From positions 92,565 to 156,564 of the forward strand of contig NZ_JAPTYD010000006.1 of assembly GCF_026913015.1 (NCBI RefSeq): a DNA stretch of 64,000 bases. Direction: 5' to 3'. Positions 56,058 through 64,000 of the stretch are shown piece by piece; positions within the stretch are counted from its first letter, which is position 1; every line of letters starts with the position of its first letter. The translations under genes and the position numbers were made by a program. The DNA comes from Paracoccus benzoatiresistens. GTDB lineage: Bacteria > Pseudomonadota > Alphaproteobacteria > Rhodobacterales > Rhodobacteraceae. Under the pieces are notes generated by a model that saw only the letters and a list, made by a program, of their open reading frames with translations, did not search any database and was not told where the DNA came from.

Positions 56058-58228
56058 GGCTCCAATCCGGCGATGATCTTGTCAGGGGTCGCAGGCAGGT
56101 CGCGGACCCGCGCGCCGCAAGCATTGTGGATCGCGTTCAGCACCGCCGCGCCGGCGCCGCAGATGCCAAGCTCTCCCAATCCCTTGGCCTGAAGGGGACC
56201 GACATAAGCGTCGCGTTCGGGCAGGAAATGCACGTCCAGCGACGGGACATCGGCATGGCTGGGGATGTGGTATTCGGCCAGATCGCGGCTGACGGCGTGG
56301 CCGTCGCGGGGGTCGTGCTCCATCGCCTCGGTCAGGGCGATGCCGATTCCGAAGGTCATGCCGCCCAGGCATTGCGAGCGCGCGGTCTTTTCGTTCAGCA
56401 CCCGCCCGCAGGCAAAGACGCCCATCATGCGGCGGACGCGCACCTCTCCGGTCCAGCGGTTGACGGCGACCTCGGCCCAATGGCTGCCCCAGGTCGCCTG
56501 GCGATGGGACTTTTCGGTCTTGCCGGGTTGCAGGTGGCCTTCGCCGGTGATGGTGCCATCGACCAGTTCAGATAGGGACTTCGCGACATTGCCCGCGCGC
56601 GCCATGCCGTCCTGCAAGGTCAGGTCGCGTTCGTCGCAGCCCATGGCCTTGGCGATCTGCTGCCGGATTTCCTCGCAGGCCAGGAAGACGGAGTTGCCGC
56701 TGGAAGCCGCGCCGAAGGATCCACCCGAGCCCGAAGCCGGGGGAAACTGCGTGTCGCCCAGCCGGACCTCGACGCGGTCGGTCGGCAGGCCCAGCATCTC
56801 GGCGGCAAGCTGGCCCAGGATCGTATAGGTGCCGGTGCCGATATCGGTCATGTCTGTTTCGACAATGGCCGTGCCGTCCTGGACCAGCGTGACCTTGGCC
56901 CGCGATTCCTGCAGCATGTTGACCCGGACGGCGGCAGCCATGCCCATGCCGATGAACCATTCGCCCTCAAGGCGCTGTCCGGGCGCACGGCGCCCGGACC
57001 AGCCAAAACGTTCCGCGCCTTCGCGCAGGGCCTCGGCCAGCTTGTGGCTGGAAAAGGGGCGTTCGGTGGTCGGCTCGACATCGGGAATGTTCTTCAGGCG
57101 CAGTTCCACCGGATCAATCCCGGCCAGTTCGGCCAGCTCGTCCATGGCGCATTCGAAAACCGTGACGCCTACGGCCTCTCCCGGTGCCCGCACCGAACCC
57201 GCGCAACCGCGATGAATGCGGGCGACGGCATGGACCACCTGCCGATGAGCGGCCTGATAGGTGAAGGGCGTGGCCTGGGCGACGGGTTCCGTGAATTCGC
57301 TGCCGGGCAGGTTCGACACCAGGACCTCGTGGCCGATGCCGTTCAGGCGGCCCGCCGCGTCGCAGGCCAGGCGAATCCGCTGGCGGGTTTCGGACCGGCG
57401 ATGCGCCAGGTCGAAGACCTGCTGGCGGGTCATGGCGACCATCACCGGCCGGCCCAGTTCCTTGGCGGCAATGGCCGCAGCCACGGCCTCGGCGTTGATG
57501 CCCAGCTTTGATCCGAAGCCGCCGCCGACATAGGGGGACAGAAGCCGCAGCTTGCTTTCGCGGATACCCAGGGCGTCGGCCATCTGCTTGCGGTTCGACG
57601 ACAGCATCTGCAGGGCAGCCCGGATCGTCACGCTGTCGCCATCCCATTCGGCGATCGCGGCATGGGGTTCCATGGCGGCCGACATCTGCGACGGCGTGCG
57701 CCAGACCTGATCCAGGGTAAAGGCCGCCTCGCGCATGGCCTTGTCCACGTCGCCCGCCGCGGATTGCTTTTTCGGCGGCAGTTCGGGCGTGACCGATTCC
57801 GGATCGACCGGCACGGCCTCCGGCTTGTAGCGGACGACGATGTTCTGGGCGGCGTGGCGGGCGGCCTCGAAGGTCTCGGCCACCACCAGGGCGATCGACT
57901 GGCCCATGTACTCGATCCGGTCCGGGCCCGAGGTCGGGCCCTTCTCGTCCAAGCCCTGCGCGGCATAGCGGATCATGCGCTTGTCCTGGATCACGGCCAG
58001 GGCGCCCGGGGCGTCCCCGATCTCCAGCACCTTGCCTGCCGGCACGGATGCCTGGACCAGCACGCCATAGGCCATGTTCGCGGGCCGGGCCTCGGCGGCA
58101 TAGGTGGCGCGGCCCGTGACCTTCAGGGGCCCTTCCAGACGGTTCAGGGGCTGGCCGATGACGCCTTGCGCCATATGGTCCAGACGGTTGTCGTGGTTCG
58201 GGCCATCGACCCGCAGATGCCGTGTCAT
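56054..58228 (-). CDS. paoC: Molybdopterin-binding subunit of a xanthine dehydrogenase-family oxidoreductase (PaoC-like)
   Basis: A 724-residue catalytic subunit, close in size to E. coli PaoC (aldehyde oxidoreductase). GGGFGSKLG and the cofactor-binding RAPGEAVGV and [12 protein letters not shown] segments are present. The catalytic Glu686 lies in [10 protein letters not shown]. Together with PaoA and PaoB it should oxidise aldehydes or aromatic heterocycles; substrate is not predictable. It overlaps paoB and xdhC by 4 nt. Confidence 0.92.
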   Translation of the reverse strand: MTRHLRVDGPNHDNRLDHMAQGVIGQPLNRLEGPLKVTGRATYAAEARPANMAYGVLVQASVPAGKVLEIGDAPGALAVIQDKRMIRYAAQGLDEKGPTSGPDRIEYMGQSIALVVAETFEAARHAAQNIVVRYKPEAVPVDPESVTPELPPKKQSAAGDVDKAMREAAFTLDQVWRTPSQMSAAMEPHAAIAEWDGDSVTIRAALQMLSSNRKQMADALGIRESKLRLLSPYVGGGFGSKLGINAEAVAAAIAAKELGRPVMVAMTRQQVFDLAHRRSETRQRIRLACDAAGRLNGIGHEVLVSNLPGSEFTEPVAQATPFTYQAAHRQVVHAVARIHRGCAGSVRAPGEAVGVTVFECAMDELAELAGIDPVELRLKNIPDVEPTTERPFSSHKLAEALREGAERFGWSGRRAPGQRLEGEWFIGMGMAAAVRVNMLQESRAKVTLVQDGTAIVETDMTDIGTGTYTILGQLAAEMLGLPTDRVEVRLGDTQFPPASGSGGSFGAASSGNSVFLACEEIRQQIAKAMGCDERDLTLQDGMARAGNVAKSLSELVDGTITGEGHLQPGKTEKSHRQATWGSHWAEVAVNRWTGEVRVRRMMGVFACGRVLNEKTARSQCLGGMTFGIGIALTEAMEHDPRDGHAVSRDLAEYHIPSHADVPSLDVHFLPERDAYVGPLQAKGLGELGICGAGAAVLNAIHNACGARVRDLPATPDKIIAGLEP

Positions 58229-59193
58229 GCCTGGGCCTCCATTCCGGTCGTGTCGCGCAGGGTCGCATTCAAGGTGCGGCGCAGCAGGGGGATCTTGAAC
58301 TGGTTTTCGCCGTGACCCTGCGCCGGCTGCAGCAGGATTTCTGCCGCTTCGGCGAACAGCGCGTCCGAGGGTTCCTGTCCGGTCAGCAGCTTTTCGATCT
58401 CGGGGTTCCGCCAGGGCTTGTGTGCGACCCCGCCAAAGGCCAGCGCCGCATGGCTGATGCGGCCCCCGTCCATGCCGATGATGGCCGCCACGGACACCAG
58501 CGCAAAGGCATAGGAAGCCCGGTCCCGCACCTTGCGATAGCGCTGCTGGCCTCCGACGGGGGCGGGCAGGATCACGGCGGTGATGATCTCGCCGGGTTGC
58601 AGGACGGTTTCGACATGCGGCGTATCGCCCGGCAGCAGGTGGAAATCCGCCAAGGGCACGCGGCGGGGGGAGGGGCCGTCGATCTCCACCACCGCGTCGA
58701 GCGCGCGCAGCGCCACGGCCATGTCGCCGGGATAGGTGGCGATGCAGTGCTCGGACGCGCCCAGGATGGCGTGGTTGCGCGTCACACCGCCGATGGCCGA
58801 ACAGCCTGCGCCCGGCTCTCGCTTGTTGCAGGGCATGCGGCGGTCGTAGAAATAAGGGCAGCGGGTCCGCTGCATCAGGTTTCCGCCGGTTGTCGCCATG
58901 TTGCGCAACTGTCCGCTGGCCCCTGCCAGCAGCGCGCGCGACAGCACCGGATAATGGCGACGGATGGTCGGATGCGCAGCCAGATCGCTGTTCCTGACCA
59001 GGGCACCGATTCGCAGGCCGTCGCCGTCGGGTTCGATCCGGTCCAGATCCAGCCGGGTGATGTCCACCAGGGCCTCGGGGGCCATGACCTCGAGCTTCAT
59101 CAGGTCCAGCAGATTGGTTCCGCCCGCGATGATCGTCGCGCCGGATGGCAGATCCGCGACCGAGGCCGCGCGGTGAAAGGCGAATTCTTTCAT
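58225..59193 (-). CDS. paoB: FAD-binding subunit (PaoB-like)
   Basis: A 322-residue CO-dehydrogenase flavoprotein-type subunit. FAD-binding motifs [11 protein letters not shown] (23-33) and [12 protein letters not shown] (101-112) are present. Cys112, Cys122, Cys131 and Cys150 match the extra [4Fe-4S] site that is characteristic of PaoB rather than ordinary XDH FAD subunits. The start MKEFAFHRA overlaps paoA by ATGA and is preferred to the longer frame upstream. Confidence 0.92.
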   Translation of the reverse strand: MKEFAFHRAASVADLPSGATIIAGGTNLLDLMKLEVMAPEALVDITRLDLDRIEPDGDGLRIGALVRNSDLAAHPTIRRHYPVLSRALLAGASGQLRNMATTGGNLMQRTRCPYFYDRRMPCNKREPGAGCSAIGGVTRNHAILGASEHCIATYPGDMAVALRALDAVVEIDGPSPRRVPLADFHLLPGDTPHVETVLQPGEIITAVILPAPVGGQQRYRKVRDRASYAFALVSVAAIIGMDGGRISHAALAFGGVAHKPWRNPEIEKLLTGQEPSDALFAEAAEILLQPAQGHGENQFKIPLLRRTLNATLRDTTGMEAQA

Positions 59194-59711
59194 GCCGCGT
59201 CCTCGTGCCGGGTTTCCTGGGCCGCCTGCCGGATGGCCGCGACGATGTTGCTGTAGGCGGCGCAGCGGCACAGGTTGCCGCTCATCCGCTCGGCGATCTC
59301 GGCATGGGTCAGGTCAAAGGGAGCGTCGAGGGAATCGGACGCATGGCTGGGCCAGCCTGCCGCGATCTCCTCCAGCATGCCGGTGGCCGAACAGATCTGG
59401 CCGGGCGTGCAATAGCCGCATTGATAGCCGTCATGGTCCAGGAACTGCTGCTGCAAGGGGGACAGGTTGCCCGGGGTGCCCAGGCCCTCGATGGTGGTGA
59501 TGTCGCGGTCCTCGACCATGCAGGCCAGCGTCAGGCAGGAATTGATCCGCCGCCCGTCCATCAGCACCGTGCAGGCGCCGCATTGGCCATGGTCGCAACC
59601 CTTCTTGGTGCCGGTCAATCCCAGGTGATGGCGAAGCGCGTCCAGAAGCGTGGTTCGGGGATCCACATCCAGATGATGCGATGTGCCGTTCAGGTGAAGC
59701 GTGATCTGCAT
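59190..59711 (-). CDS. paoA: [2Fe-2S] subunit (PaoA-like)
   Basis: A 173-residue two-cluster ferredoxin-like subunit. The plant-type cluster uses Cys39, Cys44, Cys47 and Cys59, and the second uses Cys98, Cys101, Cys148 and Cys150. Unlike E. coli PaoA there is no twin-arginine signal; the protein begins MQITLHLNG, so the complex is probably cytoplasmic. It is the first gene of paoABC-xdhC-mocA, with an EcfG-type promoter 39 nt upstream of the ATG. Confidence 0.93.
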   Translation of the reverse strand: MQITLHLNGTSHHLDVDPRTTLLDALRHHLGLTGTKKGCDHGQCGACTVLMDGRRINSCLTLACMVEDRDITTIEGLGTPGNLSPLQQQFLDHDGYQCGYCTPGQICSATGMLEEIAAGWPSHASDSLDAPFDLTHAEIAERMSGNLCRCAAYSNIVAAIRQAAQETRHEDAA

Positions 59712-59749
59712 GAATCCCTCGGTGCTGGCATGGCGGCTGACAGCGCTTC

Positions 59750-59774
59750 AACGGCCAAGCCGCCGCCCCGTTCC
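59750..59774 (-). promoter_or_regulatory. Predicted EcfG promoter of paoABC-xdhC-mocA
   Basis: On the minus strand GGAAC (59774-59770), 16 nt spacer, CGTT (59753-59750). A start near 59743 leaves a 32-nt leader before paoA. Confidence 0.7.
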
Positions 59775-59798
59775 CTGCAAGGCACGCTTTCCGCCAGC

Positions 59799-59823
59799 GG
59801 AACGACAGGGCGGTGGGGGCGTT
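59799..59823 (+). promoter_or_regulatory. Predicted EcfG promoter of the 88-residue gene
   Basis: GGAAC (59799-59803), 16 nt spacer, CGTT (59820-59823). A start near 59830 leaves a leader of about 23 nt with CGGAGG before the ATG at 59853. Confidence 0.75.
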
Positions 59824-59852
59824 TGATCGCGACAGAACCCCGGAGGCACACC

Positions 59853-60119
59853 ATGTCCACATCGAACACCACCCAAGACCACGACACGATCCGCGAATGG
59901 GCGGAAGCGCGCGACGGCCATCCGGCCATGGTCGAGACCAAGGGTGAAGGCGGCATCCTGCGCATCGACTTCGGCGAGCCCGAGGAAGGGCTGACCCGGA
60001 TCTCCTGGGATGAGTTCTTCGAGATCTTCGACGAGAACGGGCTGCATTTCCTGTATCAGGACGAAACGGCCGGCGGCGACACCAGCCGTTTCAACAAGTT
60101 CGTCTCGGAAGGCAAGTAA
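59853..60119 (+). CDS. Small acidic conserved protein
   Basis: An 88-residue soluble protein with the pattern DHDTIREWAEARDGHPA, a short beta region (GGILRIDFG), then ISWDEFFEIFDENGLHFLYQDET and SRFNKFVS. Similar small proteins occur widely in alphaproteobacteria and have been mislabelled in databases; I know no function. CGGAGG gives a clear ribosome site. The EcfG promoter immediately upstream suggests it is a stress protein. Confidence 0.8.
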   Translation: MSTSNTTQDHDTIREWAEARDGHPAMVETKGEGGILRIDFGEPEEGLTRISWDEFFEIFDENGLHFLYQDETAGGDTSRFNKFVSEGK

Positions 60120-60141
60120 GGGTTTGGGGGCAGGGCGCCGC

Positions 60142-60447
60142 TCAGCGCCGCGCGATGTCCTGCCCGCCCATCTCGCGGAAGGCGCCTTCGACGATCTCGA
60201 CCTGGGCCTGGGCCACATCGGCCGAGACCTTGACGGCGCCGCGCAGGGGGGCGTCTTCCGCCGCGTCCCCCTTGTTCGCATCGCCGCCGGATATCCGGTT
60301 GCCCGCCGTATTGTTCTCGCCTTCGGCCTCGGCAAAGATGTCCGCGCGGTTCAATCCGTGCTGCTGGACCAGATGCTCGATGGCATAATCGGCGGCTTCG
60401 CGCGTCTCGAACCGGGCCGAGACGGATGTGGTGGCGTTGTCTGACAT
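60142..60447 (-). CDS. Small acidic stress-type protein
   Basis: A 101-residue protein that starts with a ferredoxin-like fold pattern (SVSARFETREAADYAIEHLVQ), has a disordered Gly/Asn/Ala-rich centre, and ends with VSADVAQAQVEIVEGAFREMG. It resembles general stress proteins that monitor or bind partners, but I cannot name it. AAGGAG lies 6 nt before the ATG, which immediately follows the stop of the upstream PAP2 gene, so the two are one operon. Confidence 0.75.
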   Translation of the reverse strand: MSDNATTSVSARFETREAADYAIEHLVQQHGLNRADIFAEAEGENNTAGNRISGGDANKGDAAEDAPLRGAVKVSADVAQAQVEIVEGAFREMGGQDIARR

Positions 60448-61056
60448 TCAGTTCTCCTTTTTCGAAATTCCGGGCAGCAGGCAATCAACCGCCCAGGCCG
60501 CGGCCAGGCCCAGGGCCGCGCCTGCGGCGACATCGATCGGGTAATGCTTGGCCCGCGGGATCTGCACCGCCGCGATCAGCGCGGCAAAGCCCGTCACGGG
60601 CACCGACAGGTCCGGCAGATCGGCCGCGACCACCCTGGCAACCGCGACCGCCCCGGCCGTGTGGCCCGAGGGAAACGAGGTGTCATGCCTGCCCTCGGTT
60701 TCTCCCGGCTCGAACTGGTAATCACGATTCCTGACCATTTCCTCGGGACGGGTGCGGCGCAGGCGGTTCTTGATGCGGCGCTTGACGACATTGGCCAGCA
60801 CATGCGCGGCCATCATCCGCACGCCGGTGCGCGCGATGTCGGGTCGCCTGCCCAGGAGGCCGCCCGCGATGACCAGCCCGCAGACCGTGCCCAGGGGCAT
60901 CTGGTCCGCCAGTTCGCTGGCCTCGCCCAGGGTCTTGACCAAAGGGTGATGGCGGTGGCGGGCCGCGGCTTTCGCAGCCTCGATGTCCATCCGCTCCAGC
61001 CCCTCGGTCTGGGCGGCGGGATCGTCGGGCGCGGTCTGGTCGTGCATGTTTGGCAT
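60448..61056 (-). CDS. PAP2-family membrane phosphatase
   Basis: A 202-residue PAP2 protein with its three motifs: KRRIKNRLRRTRP, FPSGHTAG, and RAKHYPIDV (Arg-x5-His-x3-Asp-like). Several hydrophobic segments suggest an inner-membrane lipid phosphatase. An EcfG promoter would start transcription about 2 nt before the first ATG, so translation may be leaderless from Met1 or Met4, or begin at Met23 (60990), which has GGAG upstream. It pairs with the 101-residue gene. Confidence 0.85.
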   Translation of the reverse strand: MPNMHDQTAPDDPAAQTEGLERMDIEAAKAAARHRHHPLVKTLGEASELADQMPLGTVCGLVIAGGLLGRRPDIARTGVRMMAAHVLANVVKRRIKNRLRRTRPEEMVRNRDYQFEPGETEGRHDTSFPSGHTAGAVAVARVVAADLPDLSVPVTGFAALIAAVQIPRAKHYPIDVAAGAALGLAAAWAVDCLLPGISKKEN

Positions 61057-61064
61057 GCCCCGGT

Positions 61065-61089
61065 AACGGCGGGCGCAAGCCCCGGTTCC
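61065..61089 (-). promoter_or_regulatory. Predicted EcfG promoter of the PAP2/101-residue operon
   Basis: On the minus strand GGAAC (61089-61085), 16 nt spacer, CGTT (61068-61065). It lies very close to the annotated ATG at 61056. Confidence 0.7.
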
Positions 61090-61098
61090 CCCCTGGGT

Positions 61099-61123
61099 GG
61101 AACAATCGCCGCGCCGCGCGGTT
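61099..61123 (+). promoter_or_regulatory. Predicted EcfG promoter of the small-protein/esterase operon
   Basis: GGAAC (61099-61103), 16 nt spacer, GGTT (61120-61123). Its -35 element is 9 nt from that of the divergent promoter. Confidence 0.65.
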
Positions 61124-61163
61124 TTCCCTCACGCCACCACCGATACGAAACGGAGGATCGAGA

Positions 61164-61400
61164 ATGGCAAATGCAAGCAAGAAGAAGTTCGGCGCAGGCC
61201 AGCAGGACCAGGGAAAGGGCGACGGCACCGGCGGCATGTCCCCCGACATGCCCGACCAGCTGCCCGACAACGAGATCCTGTCGAACCGCGACAAGTCGCG
61301 CCATTCCGACCAGCGGGGCCTCGATTCCCGTCACGTCGACACCGAGCAGCTTCACGATCATGTCGGCAACCGCGACGGCGATGCCGATCAGGGGGAATGA
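61164..61400 (+). CDS. Small hydrophilic protein
   Basis: A 78-residue, highly charged protein without hydrophobic core (MANASKKKFGAG start, then Asp/Gly/His-rich). It looks intrinsically disordered, like a desiccation or stress protectant, but this is inference. CGGAGG lies 7 nt before the ATG. It is the first gene behind the EcfG promoter. Confidence 0.72.
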   Translation: MANASKKKFGAGQQDQGKGDGTGGMSPDMPDQLPDNEILSNRDKSRHSDQRGLDSRHVDTEQLHDHVGNRDGDADQGE

Positions 61401-61404
61401 CGCC

Positions 61405-61605
61405 ATGTCCAGCAAGCATCCCAAGACAGATCAGCCGTCCGACAAGGACCTGCAGGACGATCCGGGCATCGGCCGGTCCAAGGGCATGCCCGGTCCCGGC
61501 GATCCGCCCATCGGCGGCGACAACACCTTCGAAGGCTACGTGCTGAACGACACCACCCCCCAGGGCGGCATCGATCCGGACCAGCGCGGCCGCACCAACA
61601 AGTGA
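61405..61605 (+). CDS. Small hydrophilic protein
   Basis: A 66-residue Asp/Pro/Gly-rich, low-complexity protein (DDPGIGRSKGMPGPGDPP), predicted disordered. It starts 4 nt after the previous stop, with GGGGGAA as ribosome site. I recognise no family. Confidence 0.65.
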   Translation: MSSKHPKTDQPSDKDLQDDPGIGRSKGMPGPGDPPIGGDNTFEGYVLNDTTPQGGIDPDQRGRTNK

Positions 61606-61618
61606 AGGAGTCGGAACC

Positions 61619-61774
61619 ATGGTCGGCAAGAAGACCAAGGACCAGCAGCAGCGCATCATCGAAAAGCGCGTCGATACGACCAATGCGGATCCCGATTTCG
61701 ACCCGCGCCCAGACCTGAAGGCCTCGGACAAGCGCGAGGCCCAGAAGGACGAAGACGAGGCGAAAGAGGGCTAG
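61619..61774 (+). CDS. Small charged protein
   Basis: A 51-residue Lys/Asp/Glu-rich protein (MVGKKTKDQQQRIIEKRVD start) ending DEDEAKEG, predicted disordered. AAGGAG precedes the ATG at 61619. Its TAG is immediately followed by the ATG of the esterase-like gene. Too short to assign. Confidence 0.65.
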   Translation: MVGKKTKDQQQRIIEKRVDTTNADPDFDPRPDLKASDKREAQKDEDEAKEG

Positions 61775-63076
61775 ATGCCCACGGGCAAAGATTCCGCCCA
61801 GGCGATTGCCGGCGGCTGCATCCCGCTGCCGCCGCCGGATGATGGTGATTTCGGCGCGCTGGCCGACCGGTGGGCGGATTGCCGCGTCCTGATGCTGGGC
61901 GAGGCGAGCCATGGCACCGCCGAATTCTACGCGGCCCGTTCGGCGATCACCCGCCGCATGATCGAACATCATGGCGTCAGGATCGTCGCGGTCGAGGCCG
62001 ACTGGCCCGATGCGGCGGTTCTGGACCGTCATGTCCGCGGTCTTCCGCCCCGTGAAGGCGCCGAGGAGCCGTTTCAAAGGTTTCCCCGCTGGATGTGGCG
62101 CAACACCCATGTCGCCCGGCTGGTGGCCTGGATGCGCGACTGGAATCGGGGCCGGGATCCCGGGGATCAGGTCGGGTTCTATGGCCTCGACATGTACAAC
62201 CTTTCCGCCTCGATCCGGGCCGTGCTGGATTACCTGGACAGCACCGACCCCGAGGCCGCCGCCGTCGCGCGGCAGCGCTATGGCTGCCTGGAACCCTGGA
62301 CCGAACAGCCTGCCGCCTATGGCCGCCTTGCCGGCAGCGGCTATCACAAATGCGAACAGGCTGTCGTCCAGCAATGCCGCGAATTGTTGGCCCGGGCCCT
62401 GGAAGGCCGGGACCAGCTGGATGCGGCCCAGAACGCCCGGCTTGTCGCCTCGGCCGAACGTTACTACCGCGTCATGTACCAGGGCGGGGCCGAGTCCTGG
62501 AACCTGCGCGACAGCCACATGGTCGAGACGCTGGACCATCTGCTGCAGGCGGGCGGGACGGAAGCCAGGGCCGTGGTCTGGGCGCATAACTCGCATATCG
62601 GCGATGCACGCCAGACCGAGATGGGCAGCCGCCTTGGCGAGCACAACCTGGGCCAGCTTGCCCGCGAACGTTGGGGGTCGGGCGTTGTCCTGGTCGGCTT
62701 CGGCACCGACCGCGGCACCGTCACGGCGGCAAGCGACTGGGACGCGGCGGCCGAGGTCAAGACCGTCCTGCCGTCCCGTTCCGACAGCTTCGAGCGCCTT
62801 TGCCGCGACAGCGGCATCGACCGATTCCTGCTGGACTTTCGTGATGATCGGGATCTGGCCGCGCAACTGTCGCGGCCCTTGCTGCAACGCTTCATCGGCG
62901 TGATCTACCGGCCGGAAAGCGAACGGCTCAGCCACTACATGCAGGCCAATGCGGGGCGGCAATACGATGGCTGGATCTGGTTCGAACAGACGCAGGCGCT
63001 GTTCACCGTGGGGGACGGGGGCCGACAGCCCGACCTGCAGCACGACCTGCCCGACACCTGGCCCTTCGGCCTGTGA
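61775..63076 (+). CDS. Erythromycin esterase-like protein
   Basis: A 433-residue protein of the EreA/B-like superfamily. The family motifs are GEASHGTAEFY (about 43-53), VAVEADWPD (about 72-80), and WAHNSHIGD (about 269-277), which hold the His and Glu residues of the active site. Most chromosomal members are not macrolide-resistance enzymes, and substrate is unknown. It is often paired with a phosphoribosyltransferase, as here. It is in the EcfG-promoted operon. Confidence 0.85.
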   Translation: MPTGKDSAQAIAGGCIPLPPPDDGDFGALADRWADCRVLMLGEASHGTAEFYAARSAITRRMIEHHGVRIVAVEADWPDAAVLDRHVRGLPPREGAEEPFQRFPRWMWRNTHVARLVAWMRDWNRGRDPGDQVGFYGLDMYNLSASIRAVLDYLDSTDPEAAAVARQRYGCLEPWTEQPAAYGRLAGSGYHKCEQAVVQQCRELLARALEGRDQLDAAQNARLVASAERYYRVMYQGGAESWNLRDSHMVETLDHLLQAGGTEARAVVWAHNSHIGDARQTEMGSRLGEHNLGQLARERWGSGVVLVGFGTDRGTVTAASDWDAAAEVKTVLPSRSDSFERLCRDSGIDRFLLDFRDDRDLAAQLSRPLLQRFIGVIYRPESERLSHYMQANAGRQYDGWIWFEQTQALFTVGDGGRQPDLQHDLPDTWPFGL

Positions 63077-63077
63077 C

Positions 63078-63740
63078 ATGTCTGGCCTGAACAACAGCCT
63101 CTTTTCCGACCGGGTCGATGCCGGACGGCAGCTGGCGGATCGCCTTGCGCCCTACCATGGTCAGGAATGCGTCGTTCTTGCCCTGCCGCGCGGAGGCGTG
63201 CCGGTCGCGCTGCCGGTGGCGCGGAAGCTGAAGGCTCCGCTGGACGTGCTGTTCGTGCGCAAGATCGGGGCGCCGGGCTATCCCGAATTCGCCATCGGCG
63301 CGGTCGTGGACGGCGACAATCCGCAAGTCGTGATGAACGAGGGCGTGCCGTCCCGTCTTGCCGCCGATGGCTACCTGCAAACCGAGGTGCCGCGCCTGCT
63401 GCAGGAAATCGACCGGCGCAGGAAGCTCTATCTTGGCGACCGCAGGCCTGTCCCGATCGGGGGAAGGACCGCCATCGTGGTCGATGACGGCATCGCCACC
63501 GGCGCCACGATGCGCGCCGGGCTTCTGGGCCTGGAGCGGCAGAACCCCGCCCGGATCGTGGTTGCCGTGCCTGTCGCCCCCGCCGAGGCCCTGGACCGGC
63601 TGCGGGGGGTTGCGGATGACATCGTCTGCCTGCGCACCCCGGATCCCTTTCGCGCGGTCGGTCTGCATTATCGCGACTTCGCGCAGGTCAGCGATGCCGA
63701 GGTGGTGGCTGCCCTGCGCGAGGGAAGCCCCGACGAATAA
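63078..63740 (+). CDS. Phosphoribosyltransferase-family protein
   Basis: A 220-residue type I phosphoribosyltransferase-fold protein. The PRPP loop is VVDDGIATGATMRAG (near 136-150), and LALPRGGVPVALPVARKL is near 34-51. The family member commonly found with erythromycin-esterase-like genes has no established substrate. It starts 1 nt after the upstream stop and is the last gene of the operon. Confidence 0.88.
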   Translation: MSGLNNSLFSDRVDAGRQLADRLAPYHGQECVVLALPRGGVPVALPVARKLKAPLDVLFVRKIGAPGYPEFAIGAVVDGDNPQVVMNEGVPSRLAADGYLQTEVPRLLQEIDRRRKLYLGDRRPVPIGGRTAIVVDDGIATGATMRAGLLGLERQNPARIVVAVPVAPAEALDRLRGVADDIVCLRTPDPFRAVGLHYRDFAQVSDAEVVAALREGSPDE

Positions 63741-63938
63741 GGCCCGGGCGGGCCCGTCCTCCATCTGCCGGGTGCGCAGTGGGTCTGCCGGGCGTTGCAG
63801 GGCCAGTCCCCGTCTCACCGGGGGTCTGTTCCCCAGCAGGCGCCACGGCTTTCTCTTGCCTTTCGCCAGCGTAAGGGTTTTCGTGGAATTCAGACCGCGC
63901 CGGCCTTGCAAGCCAGCCACATTATCCGGAGCCCCGCC

Positions 63939-64000
63939 ATGTCCCTTGACCTCAACCAGAACGACCTGTCCCATGTCGTTGCCGCCGACCGGGCGCATGT
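63939..64000 (+). CDS. Start of a probable class III aminotransferase (truncated)
   Basis: Only about 20 residues are in the window (MSLDLNQNDLSHVVAADRAH). GGAG precedes the ATG. The DRAH segment recalls the N-terminus of taurine-pyruvate or related class III aminotransferases of Rhodobacterales, but the stretch is too short to be certain. The 198 bases before it show no EcfG motif. Confidence 0.45.
   Translation, partial: MSLDLNQNDLSHVVAADRAH

Overview
This is a 64 kb stretch of high-GC alphaproteobacterial chromosome that looks like Rhodobacterales, probably Paracoccus or a close relative (inferred from gene families and order, not from any search). The supporting marks are a PhyR/NepR/EcfG general stress locus, a DUF2125 protein, a VPLPA-type C-terminal sorting tail, RTX/Hint secreted proteins and the alphaproteobacterial origin-proximal block rho-mnmE-mnmG-rsmG-parA-parB. 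I see no rRNA, tRNA, CRISPR array, prophage or insertion sequence. Almost all the sequence is coding.

Layout. 1-10.4 kb: 5' part of katG, a large RTX/Hint secreted protein, an SLC13-type permease, nhaA, an AI-2E-family membrane protein and a YegD-like Hsp70. 10.5-16.3 kb: sulfate activation genes cysD-cysNC, gntK with a DUF2218 gene, a predicted stress sRNA, a CAP-RTX protein and a VPLPA-tailed protein. 16.4-23.8 kb: tamA-tamB (outer-membrane assembly) and glk. 23.9-30.5 kb: a small secreted protein, an amino-acid ABC transporter, a DUF2125 protein, pmbA and a CysQ-like phosphatase. 30.7-36.0 kb: an unfamiliar cluster holding a SARP-type regulator, divergent from a PAP2/haloperoxidase-fold protein, a 75-residue protein, a subtilisin-like protease and a cysteine-rich protein. 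36.1-40.1 kb: pqiA-pqiA-pqiB-pqiC. 40.3-43.8 kb: general stress response locus (histidine kinase, ecfG, nepR, phyR). 43.8-46.9 kb: YihY, dnaQ, coaE, aroE. 46.9-47.3 kb: a probable chromosomal replication origin with DnaA boxes. 47.3-54.6 kb: hemJ, rho, mnmE, mnmG, rsmG, parA, parB, with two parS sites inside coding starts. 54.6-59.7 kb: a molybdenum hydroxylase operon paoABC-xdhC-mocA. 59.8-63.7 kb: small stress-type proteins, a PAP2 phosphatase, an erythromycin-esterase-like protein and a phosphoribosyltransferase. The window ends inside a probable aminotransferase gene.

How it fits together. Besides the promoter in front of nepR-ecfG, I found seven more intergenic matches to the EcfG promoter pattern GGAAC-N16/17-(C/G)GTT. 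They precede the ABC transporter, the 143-residue secreted protein, both sides of the paoA/88-residue gene divergence, both sides of the PAP2/small-protein divergence, and a roughly 60-nt transcript that ends in an intrinsic terminator. The window therefore seems to carry both the general stress regulators and a sizeable part of their regulon, including a candidate stress sRNA. The most unusual protein-coding region is the SARP/PAP2/subtilase cluster at 30.7-36.0 kb, whose function I cannot name.
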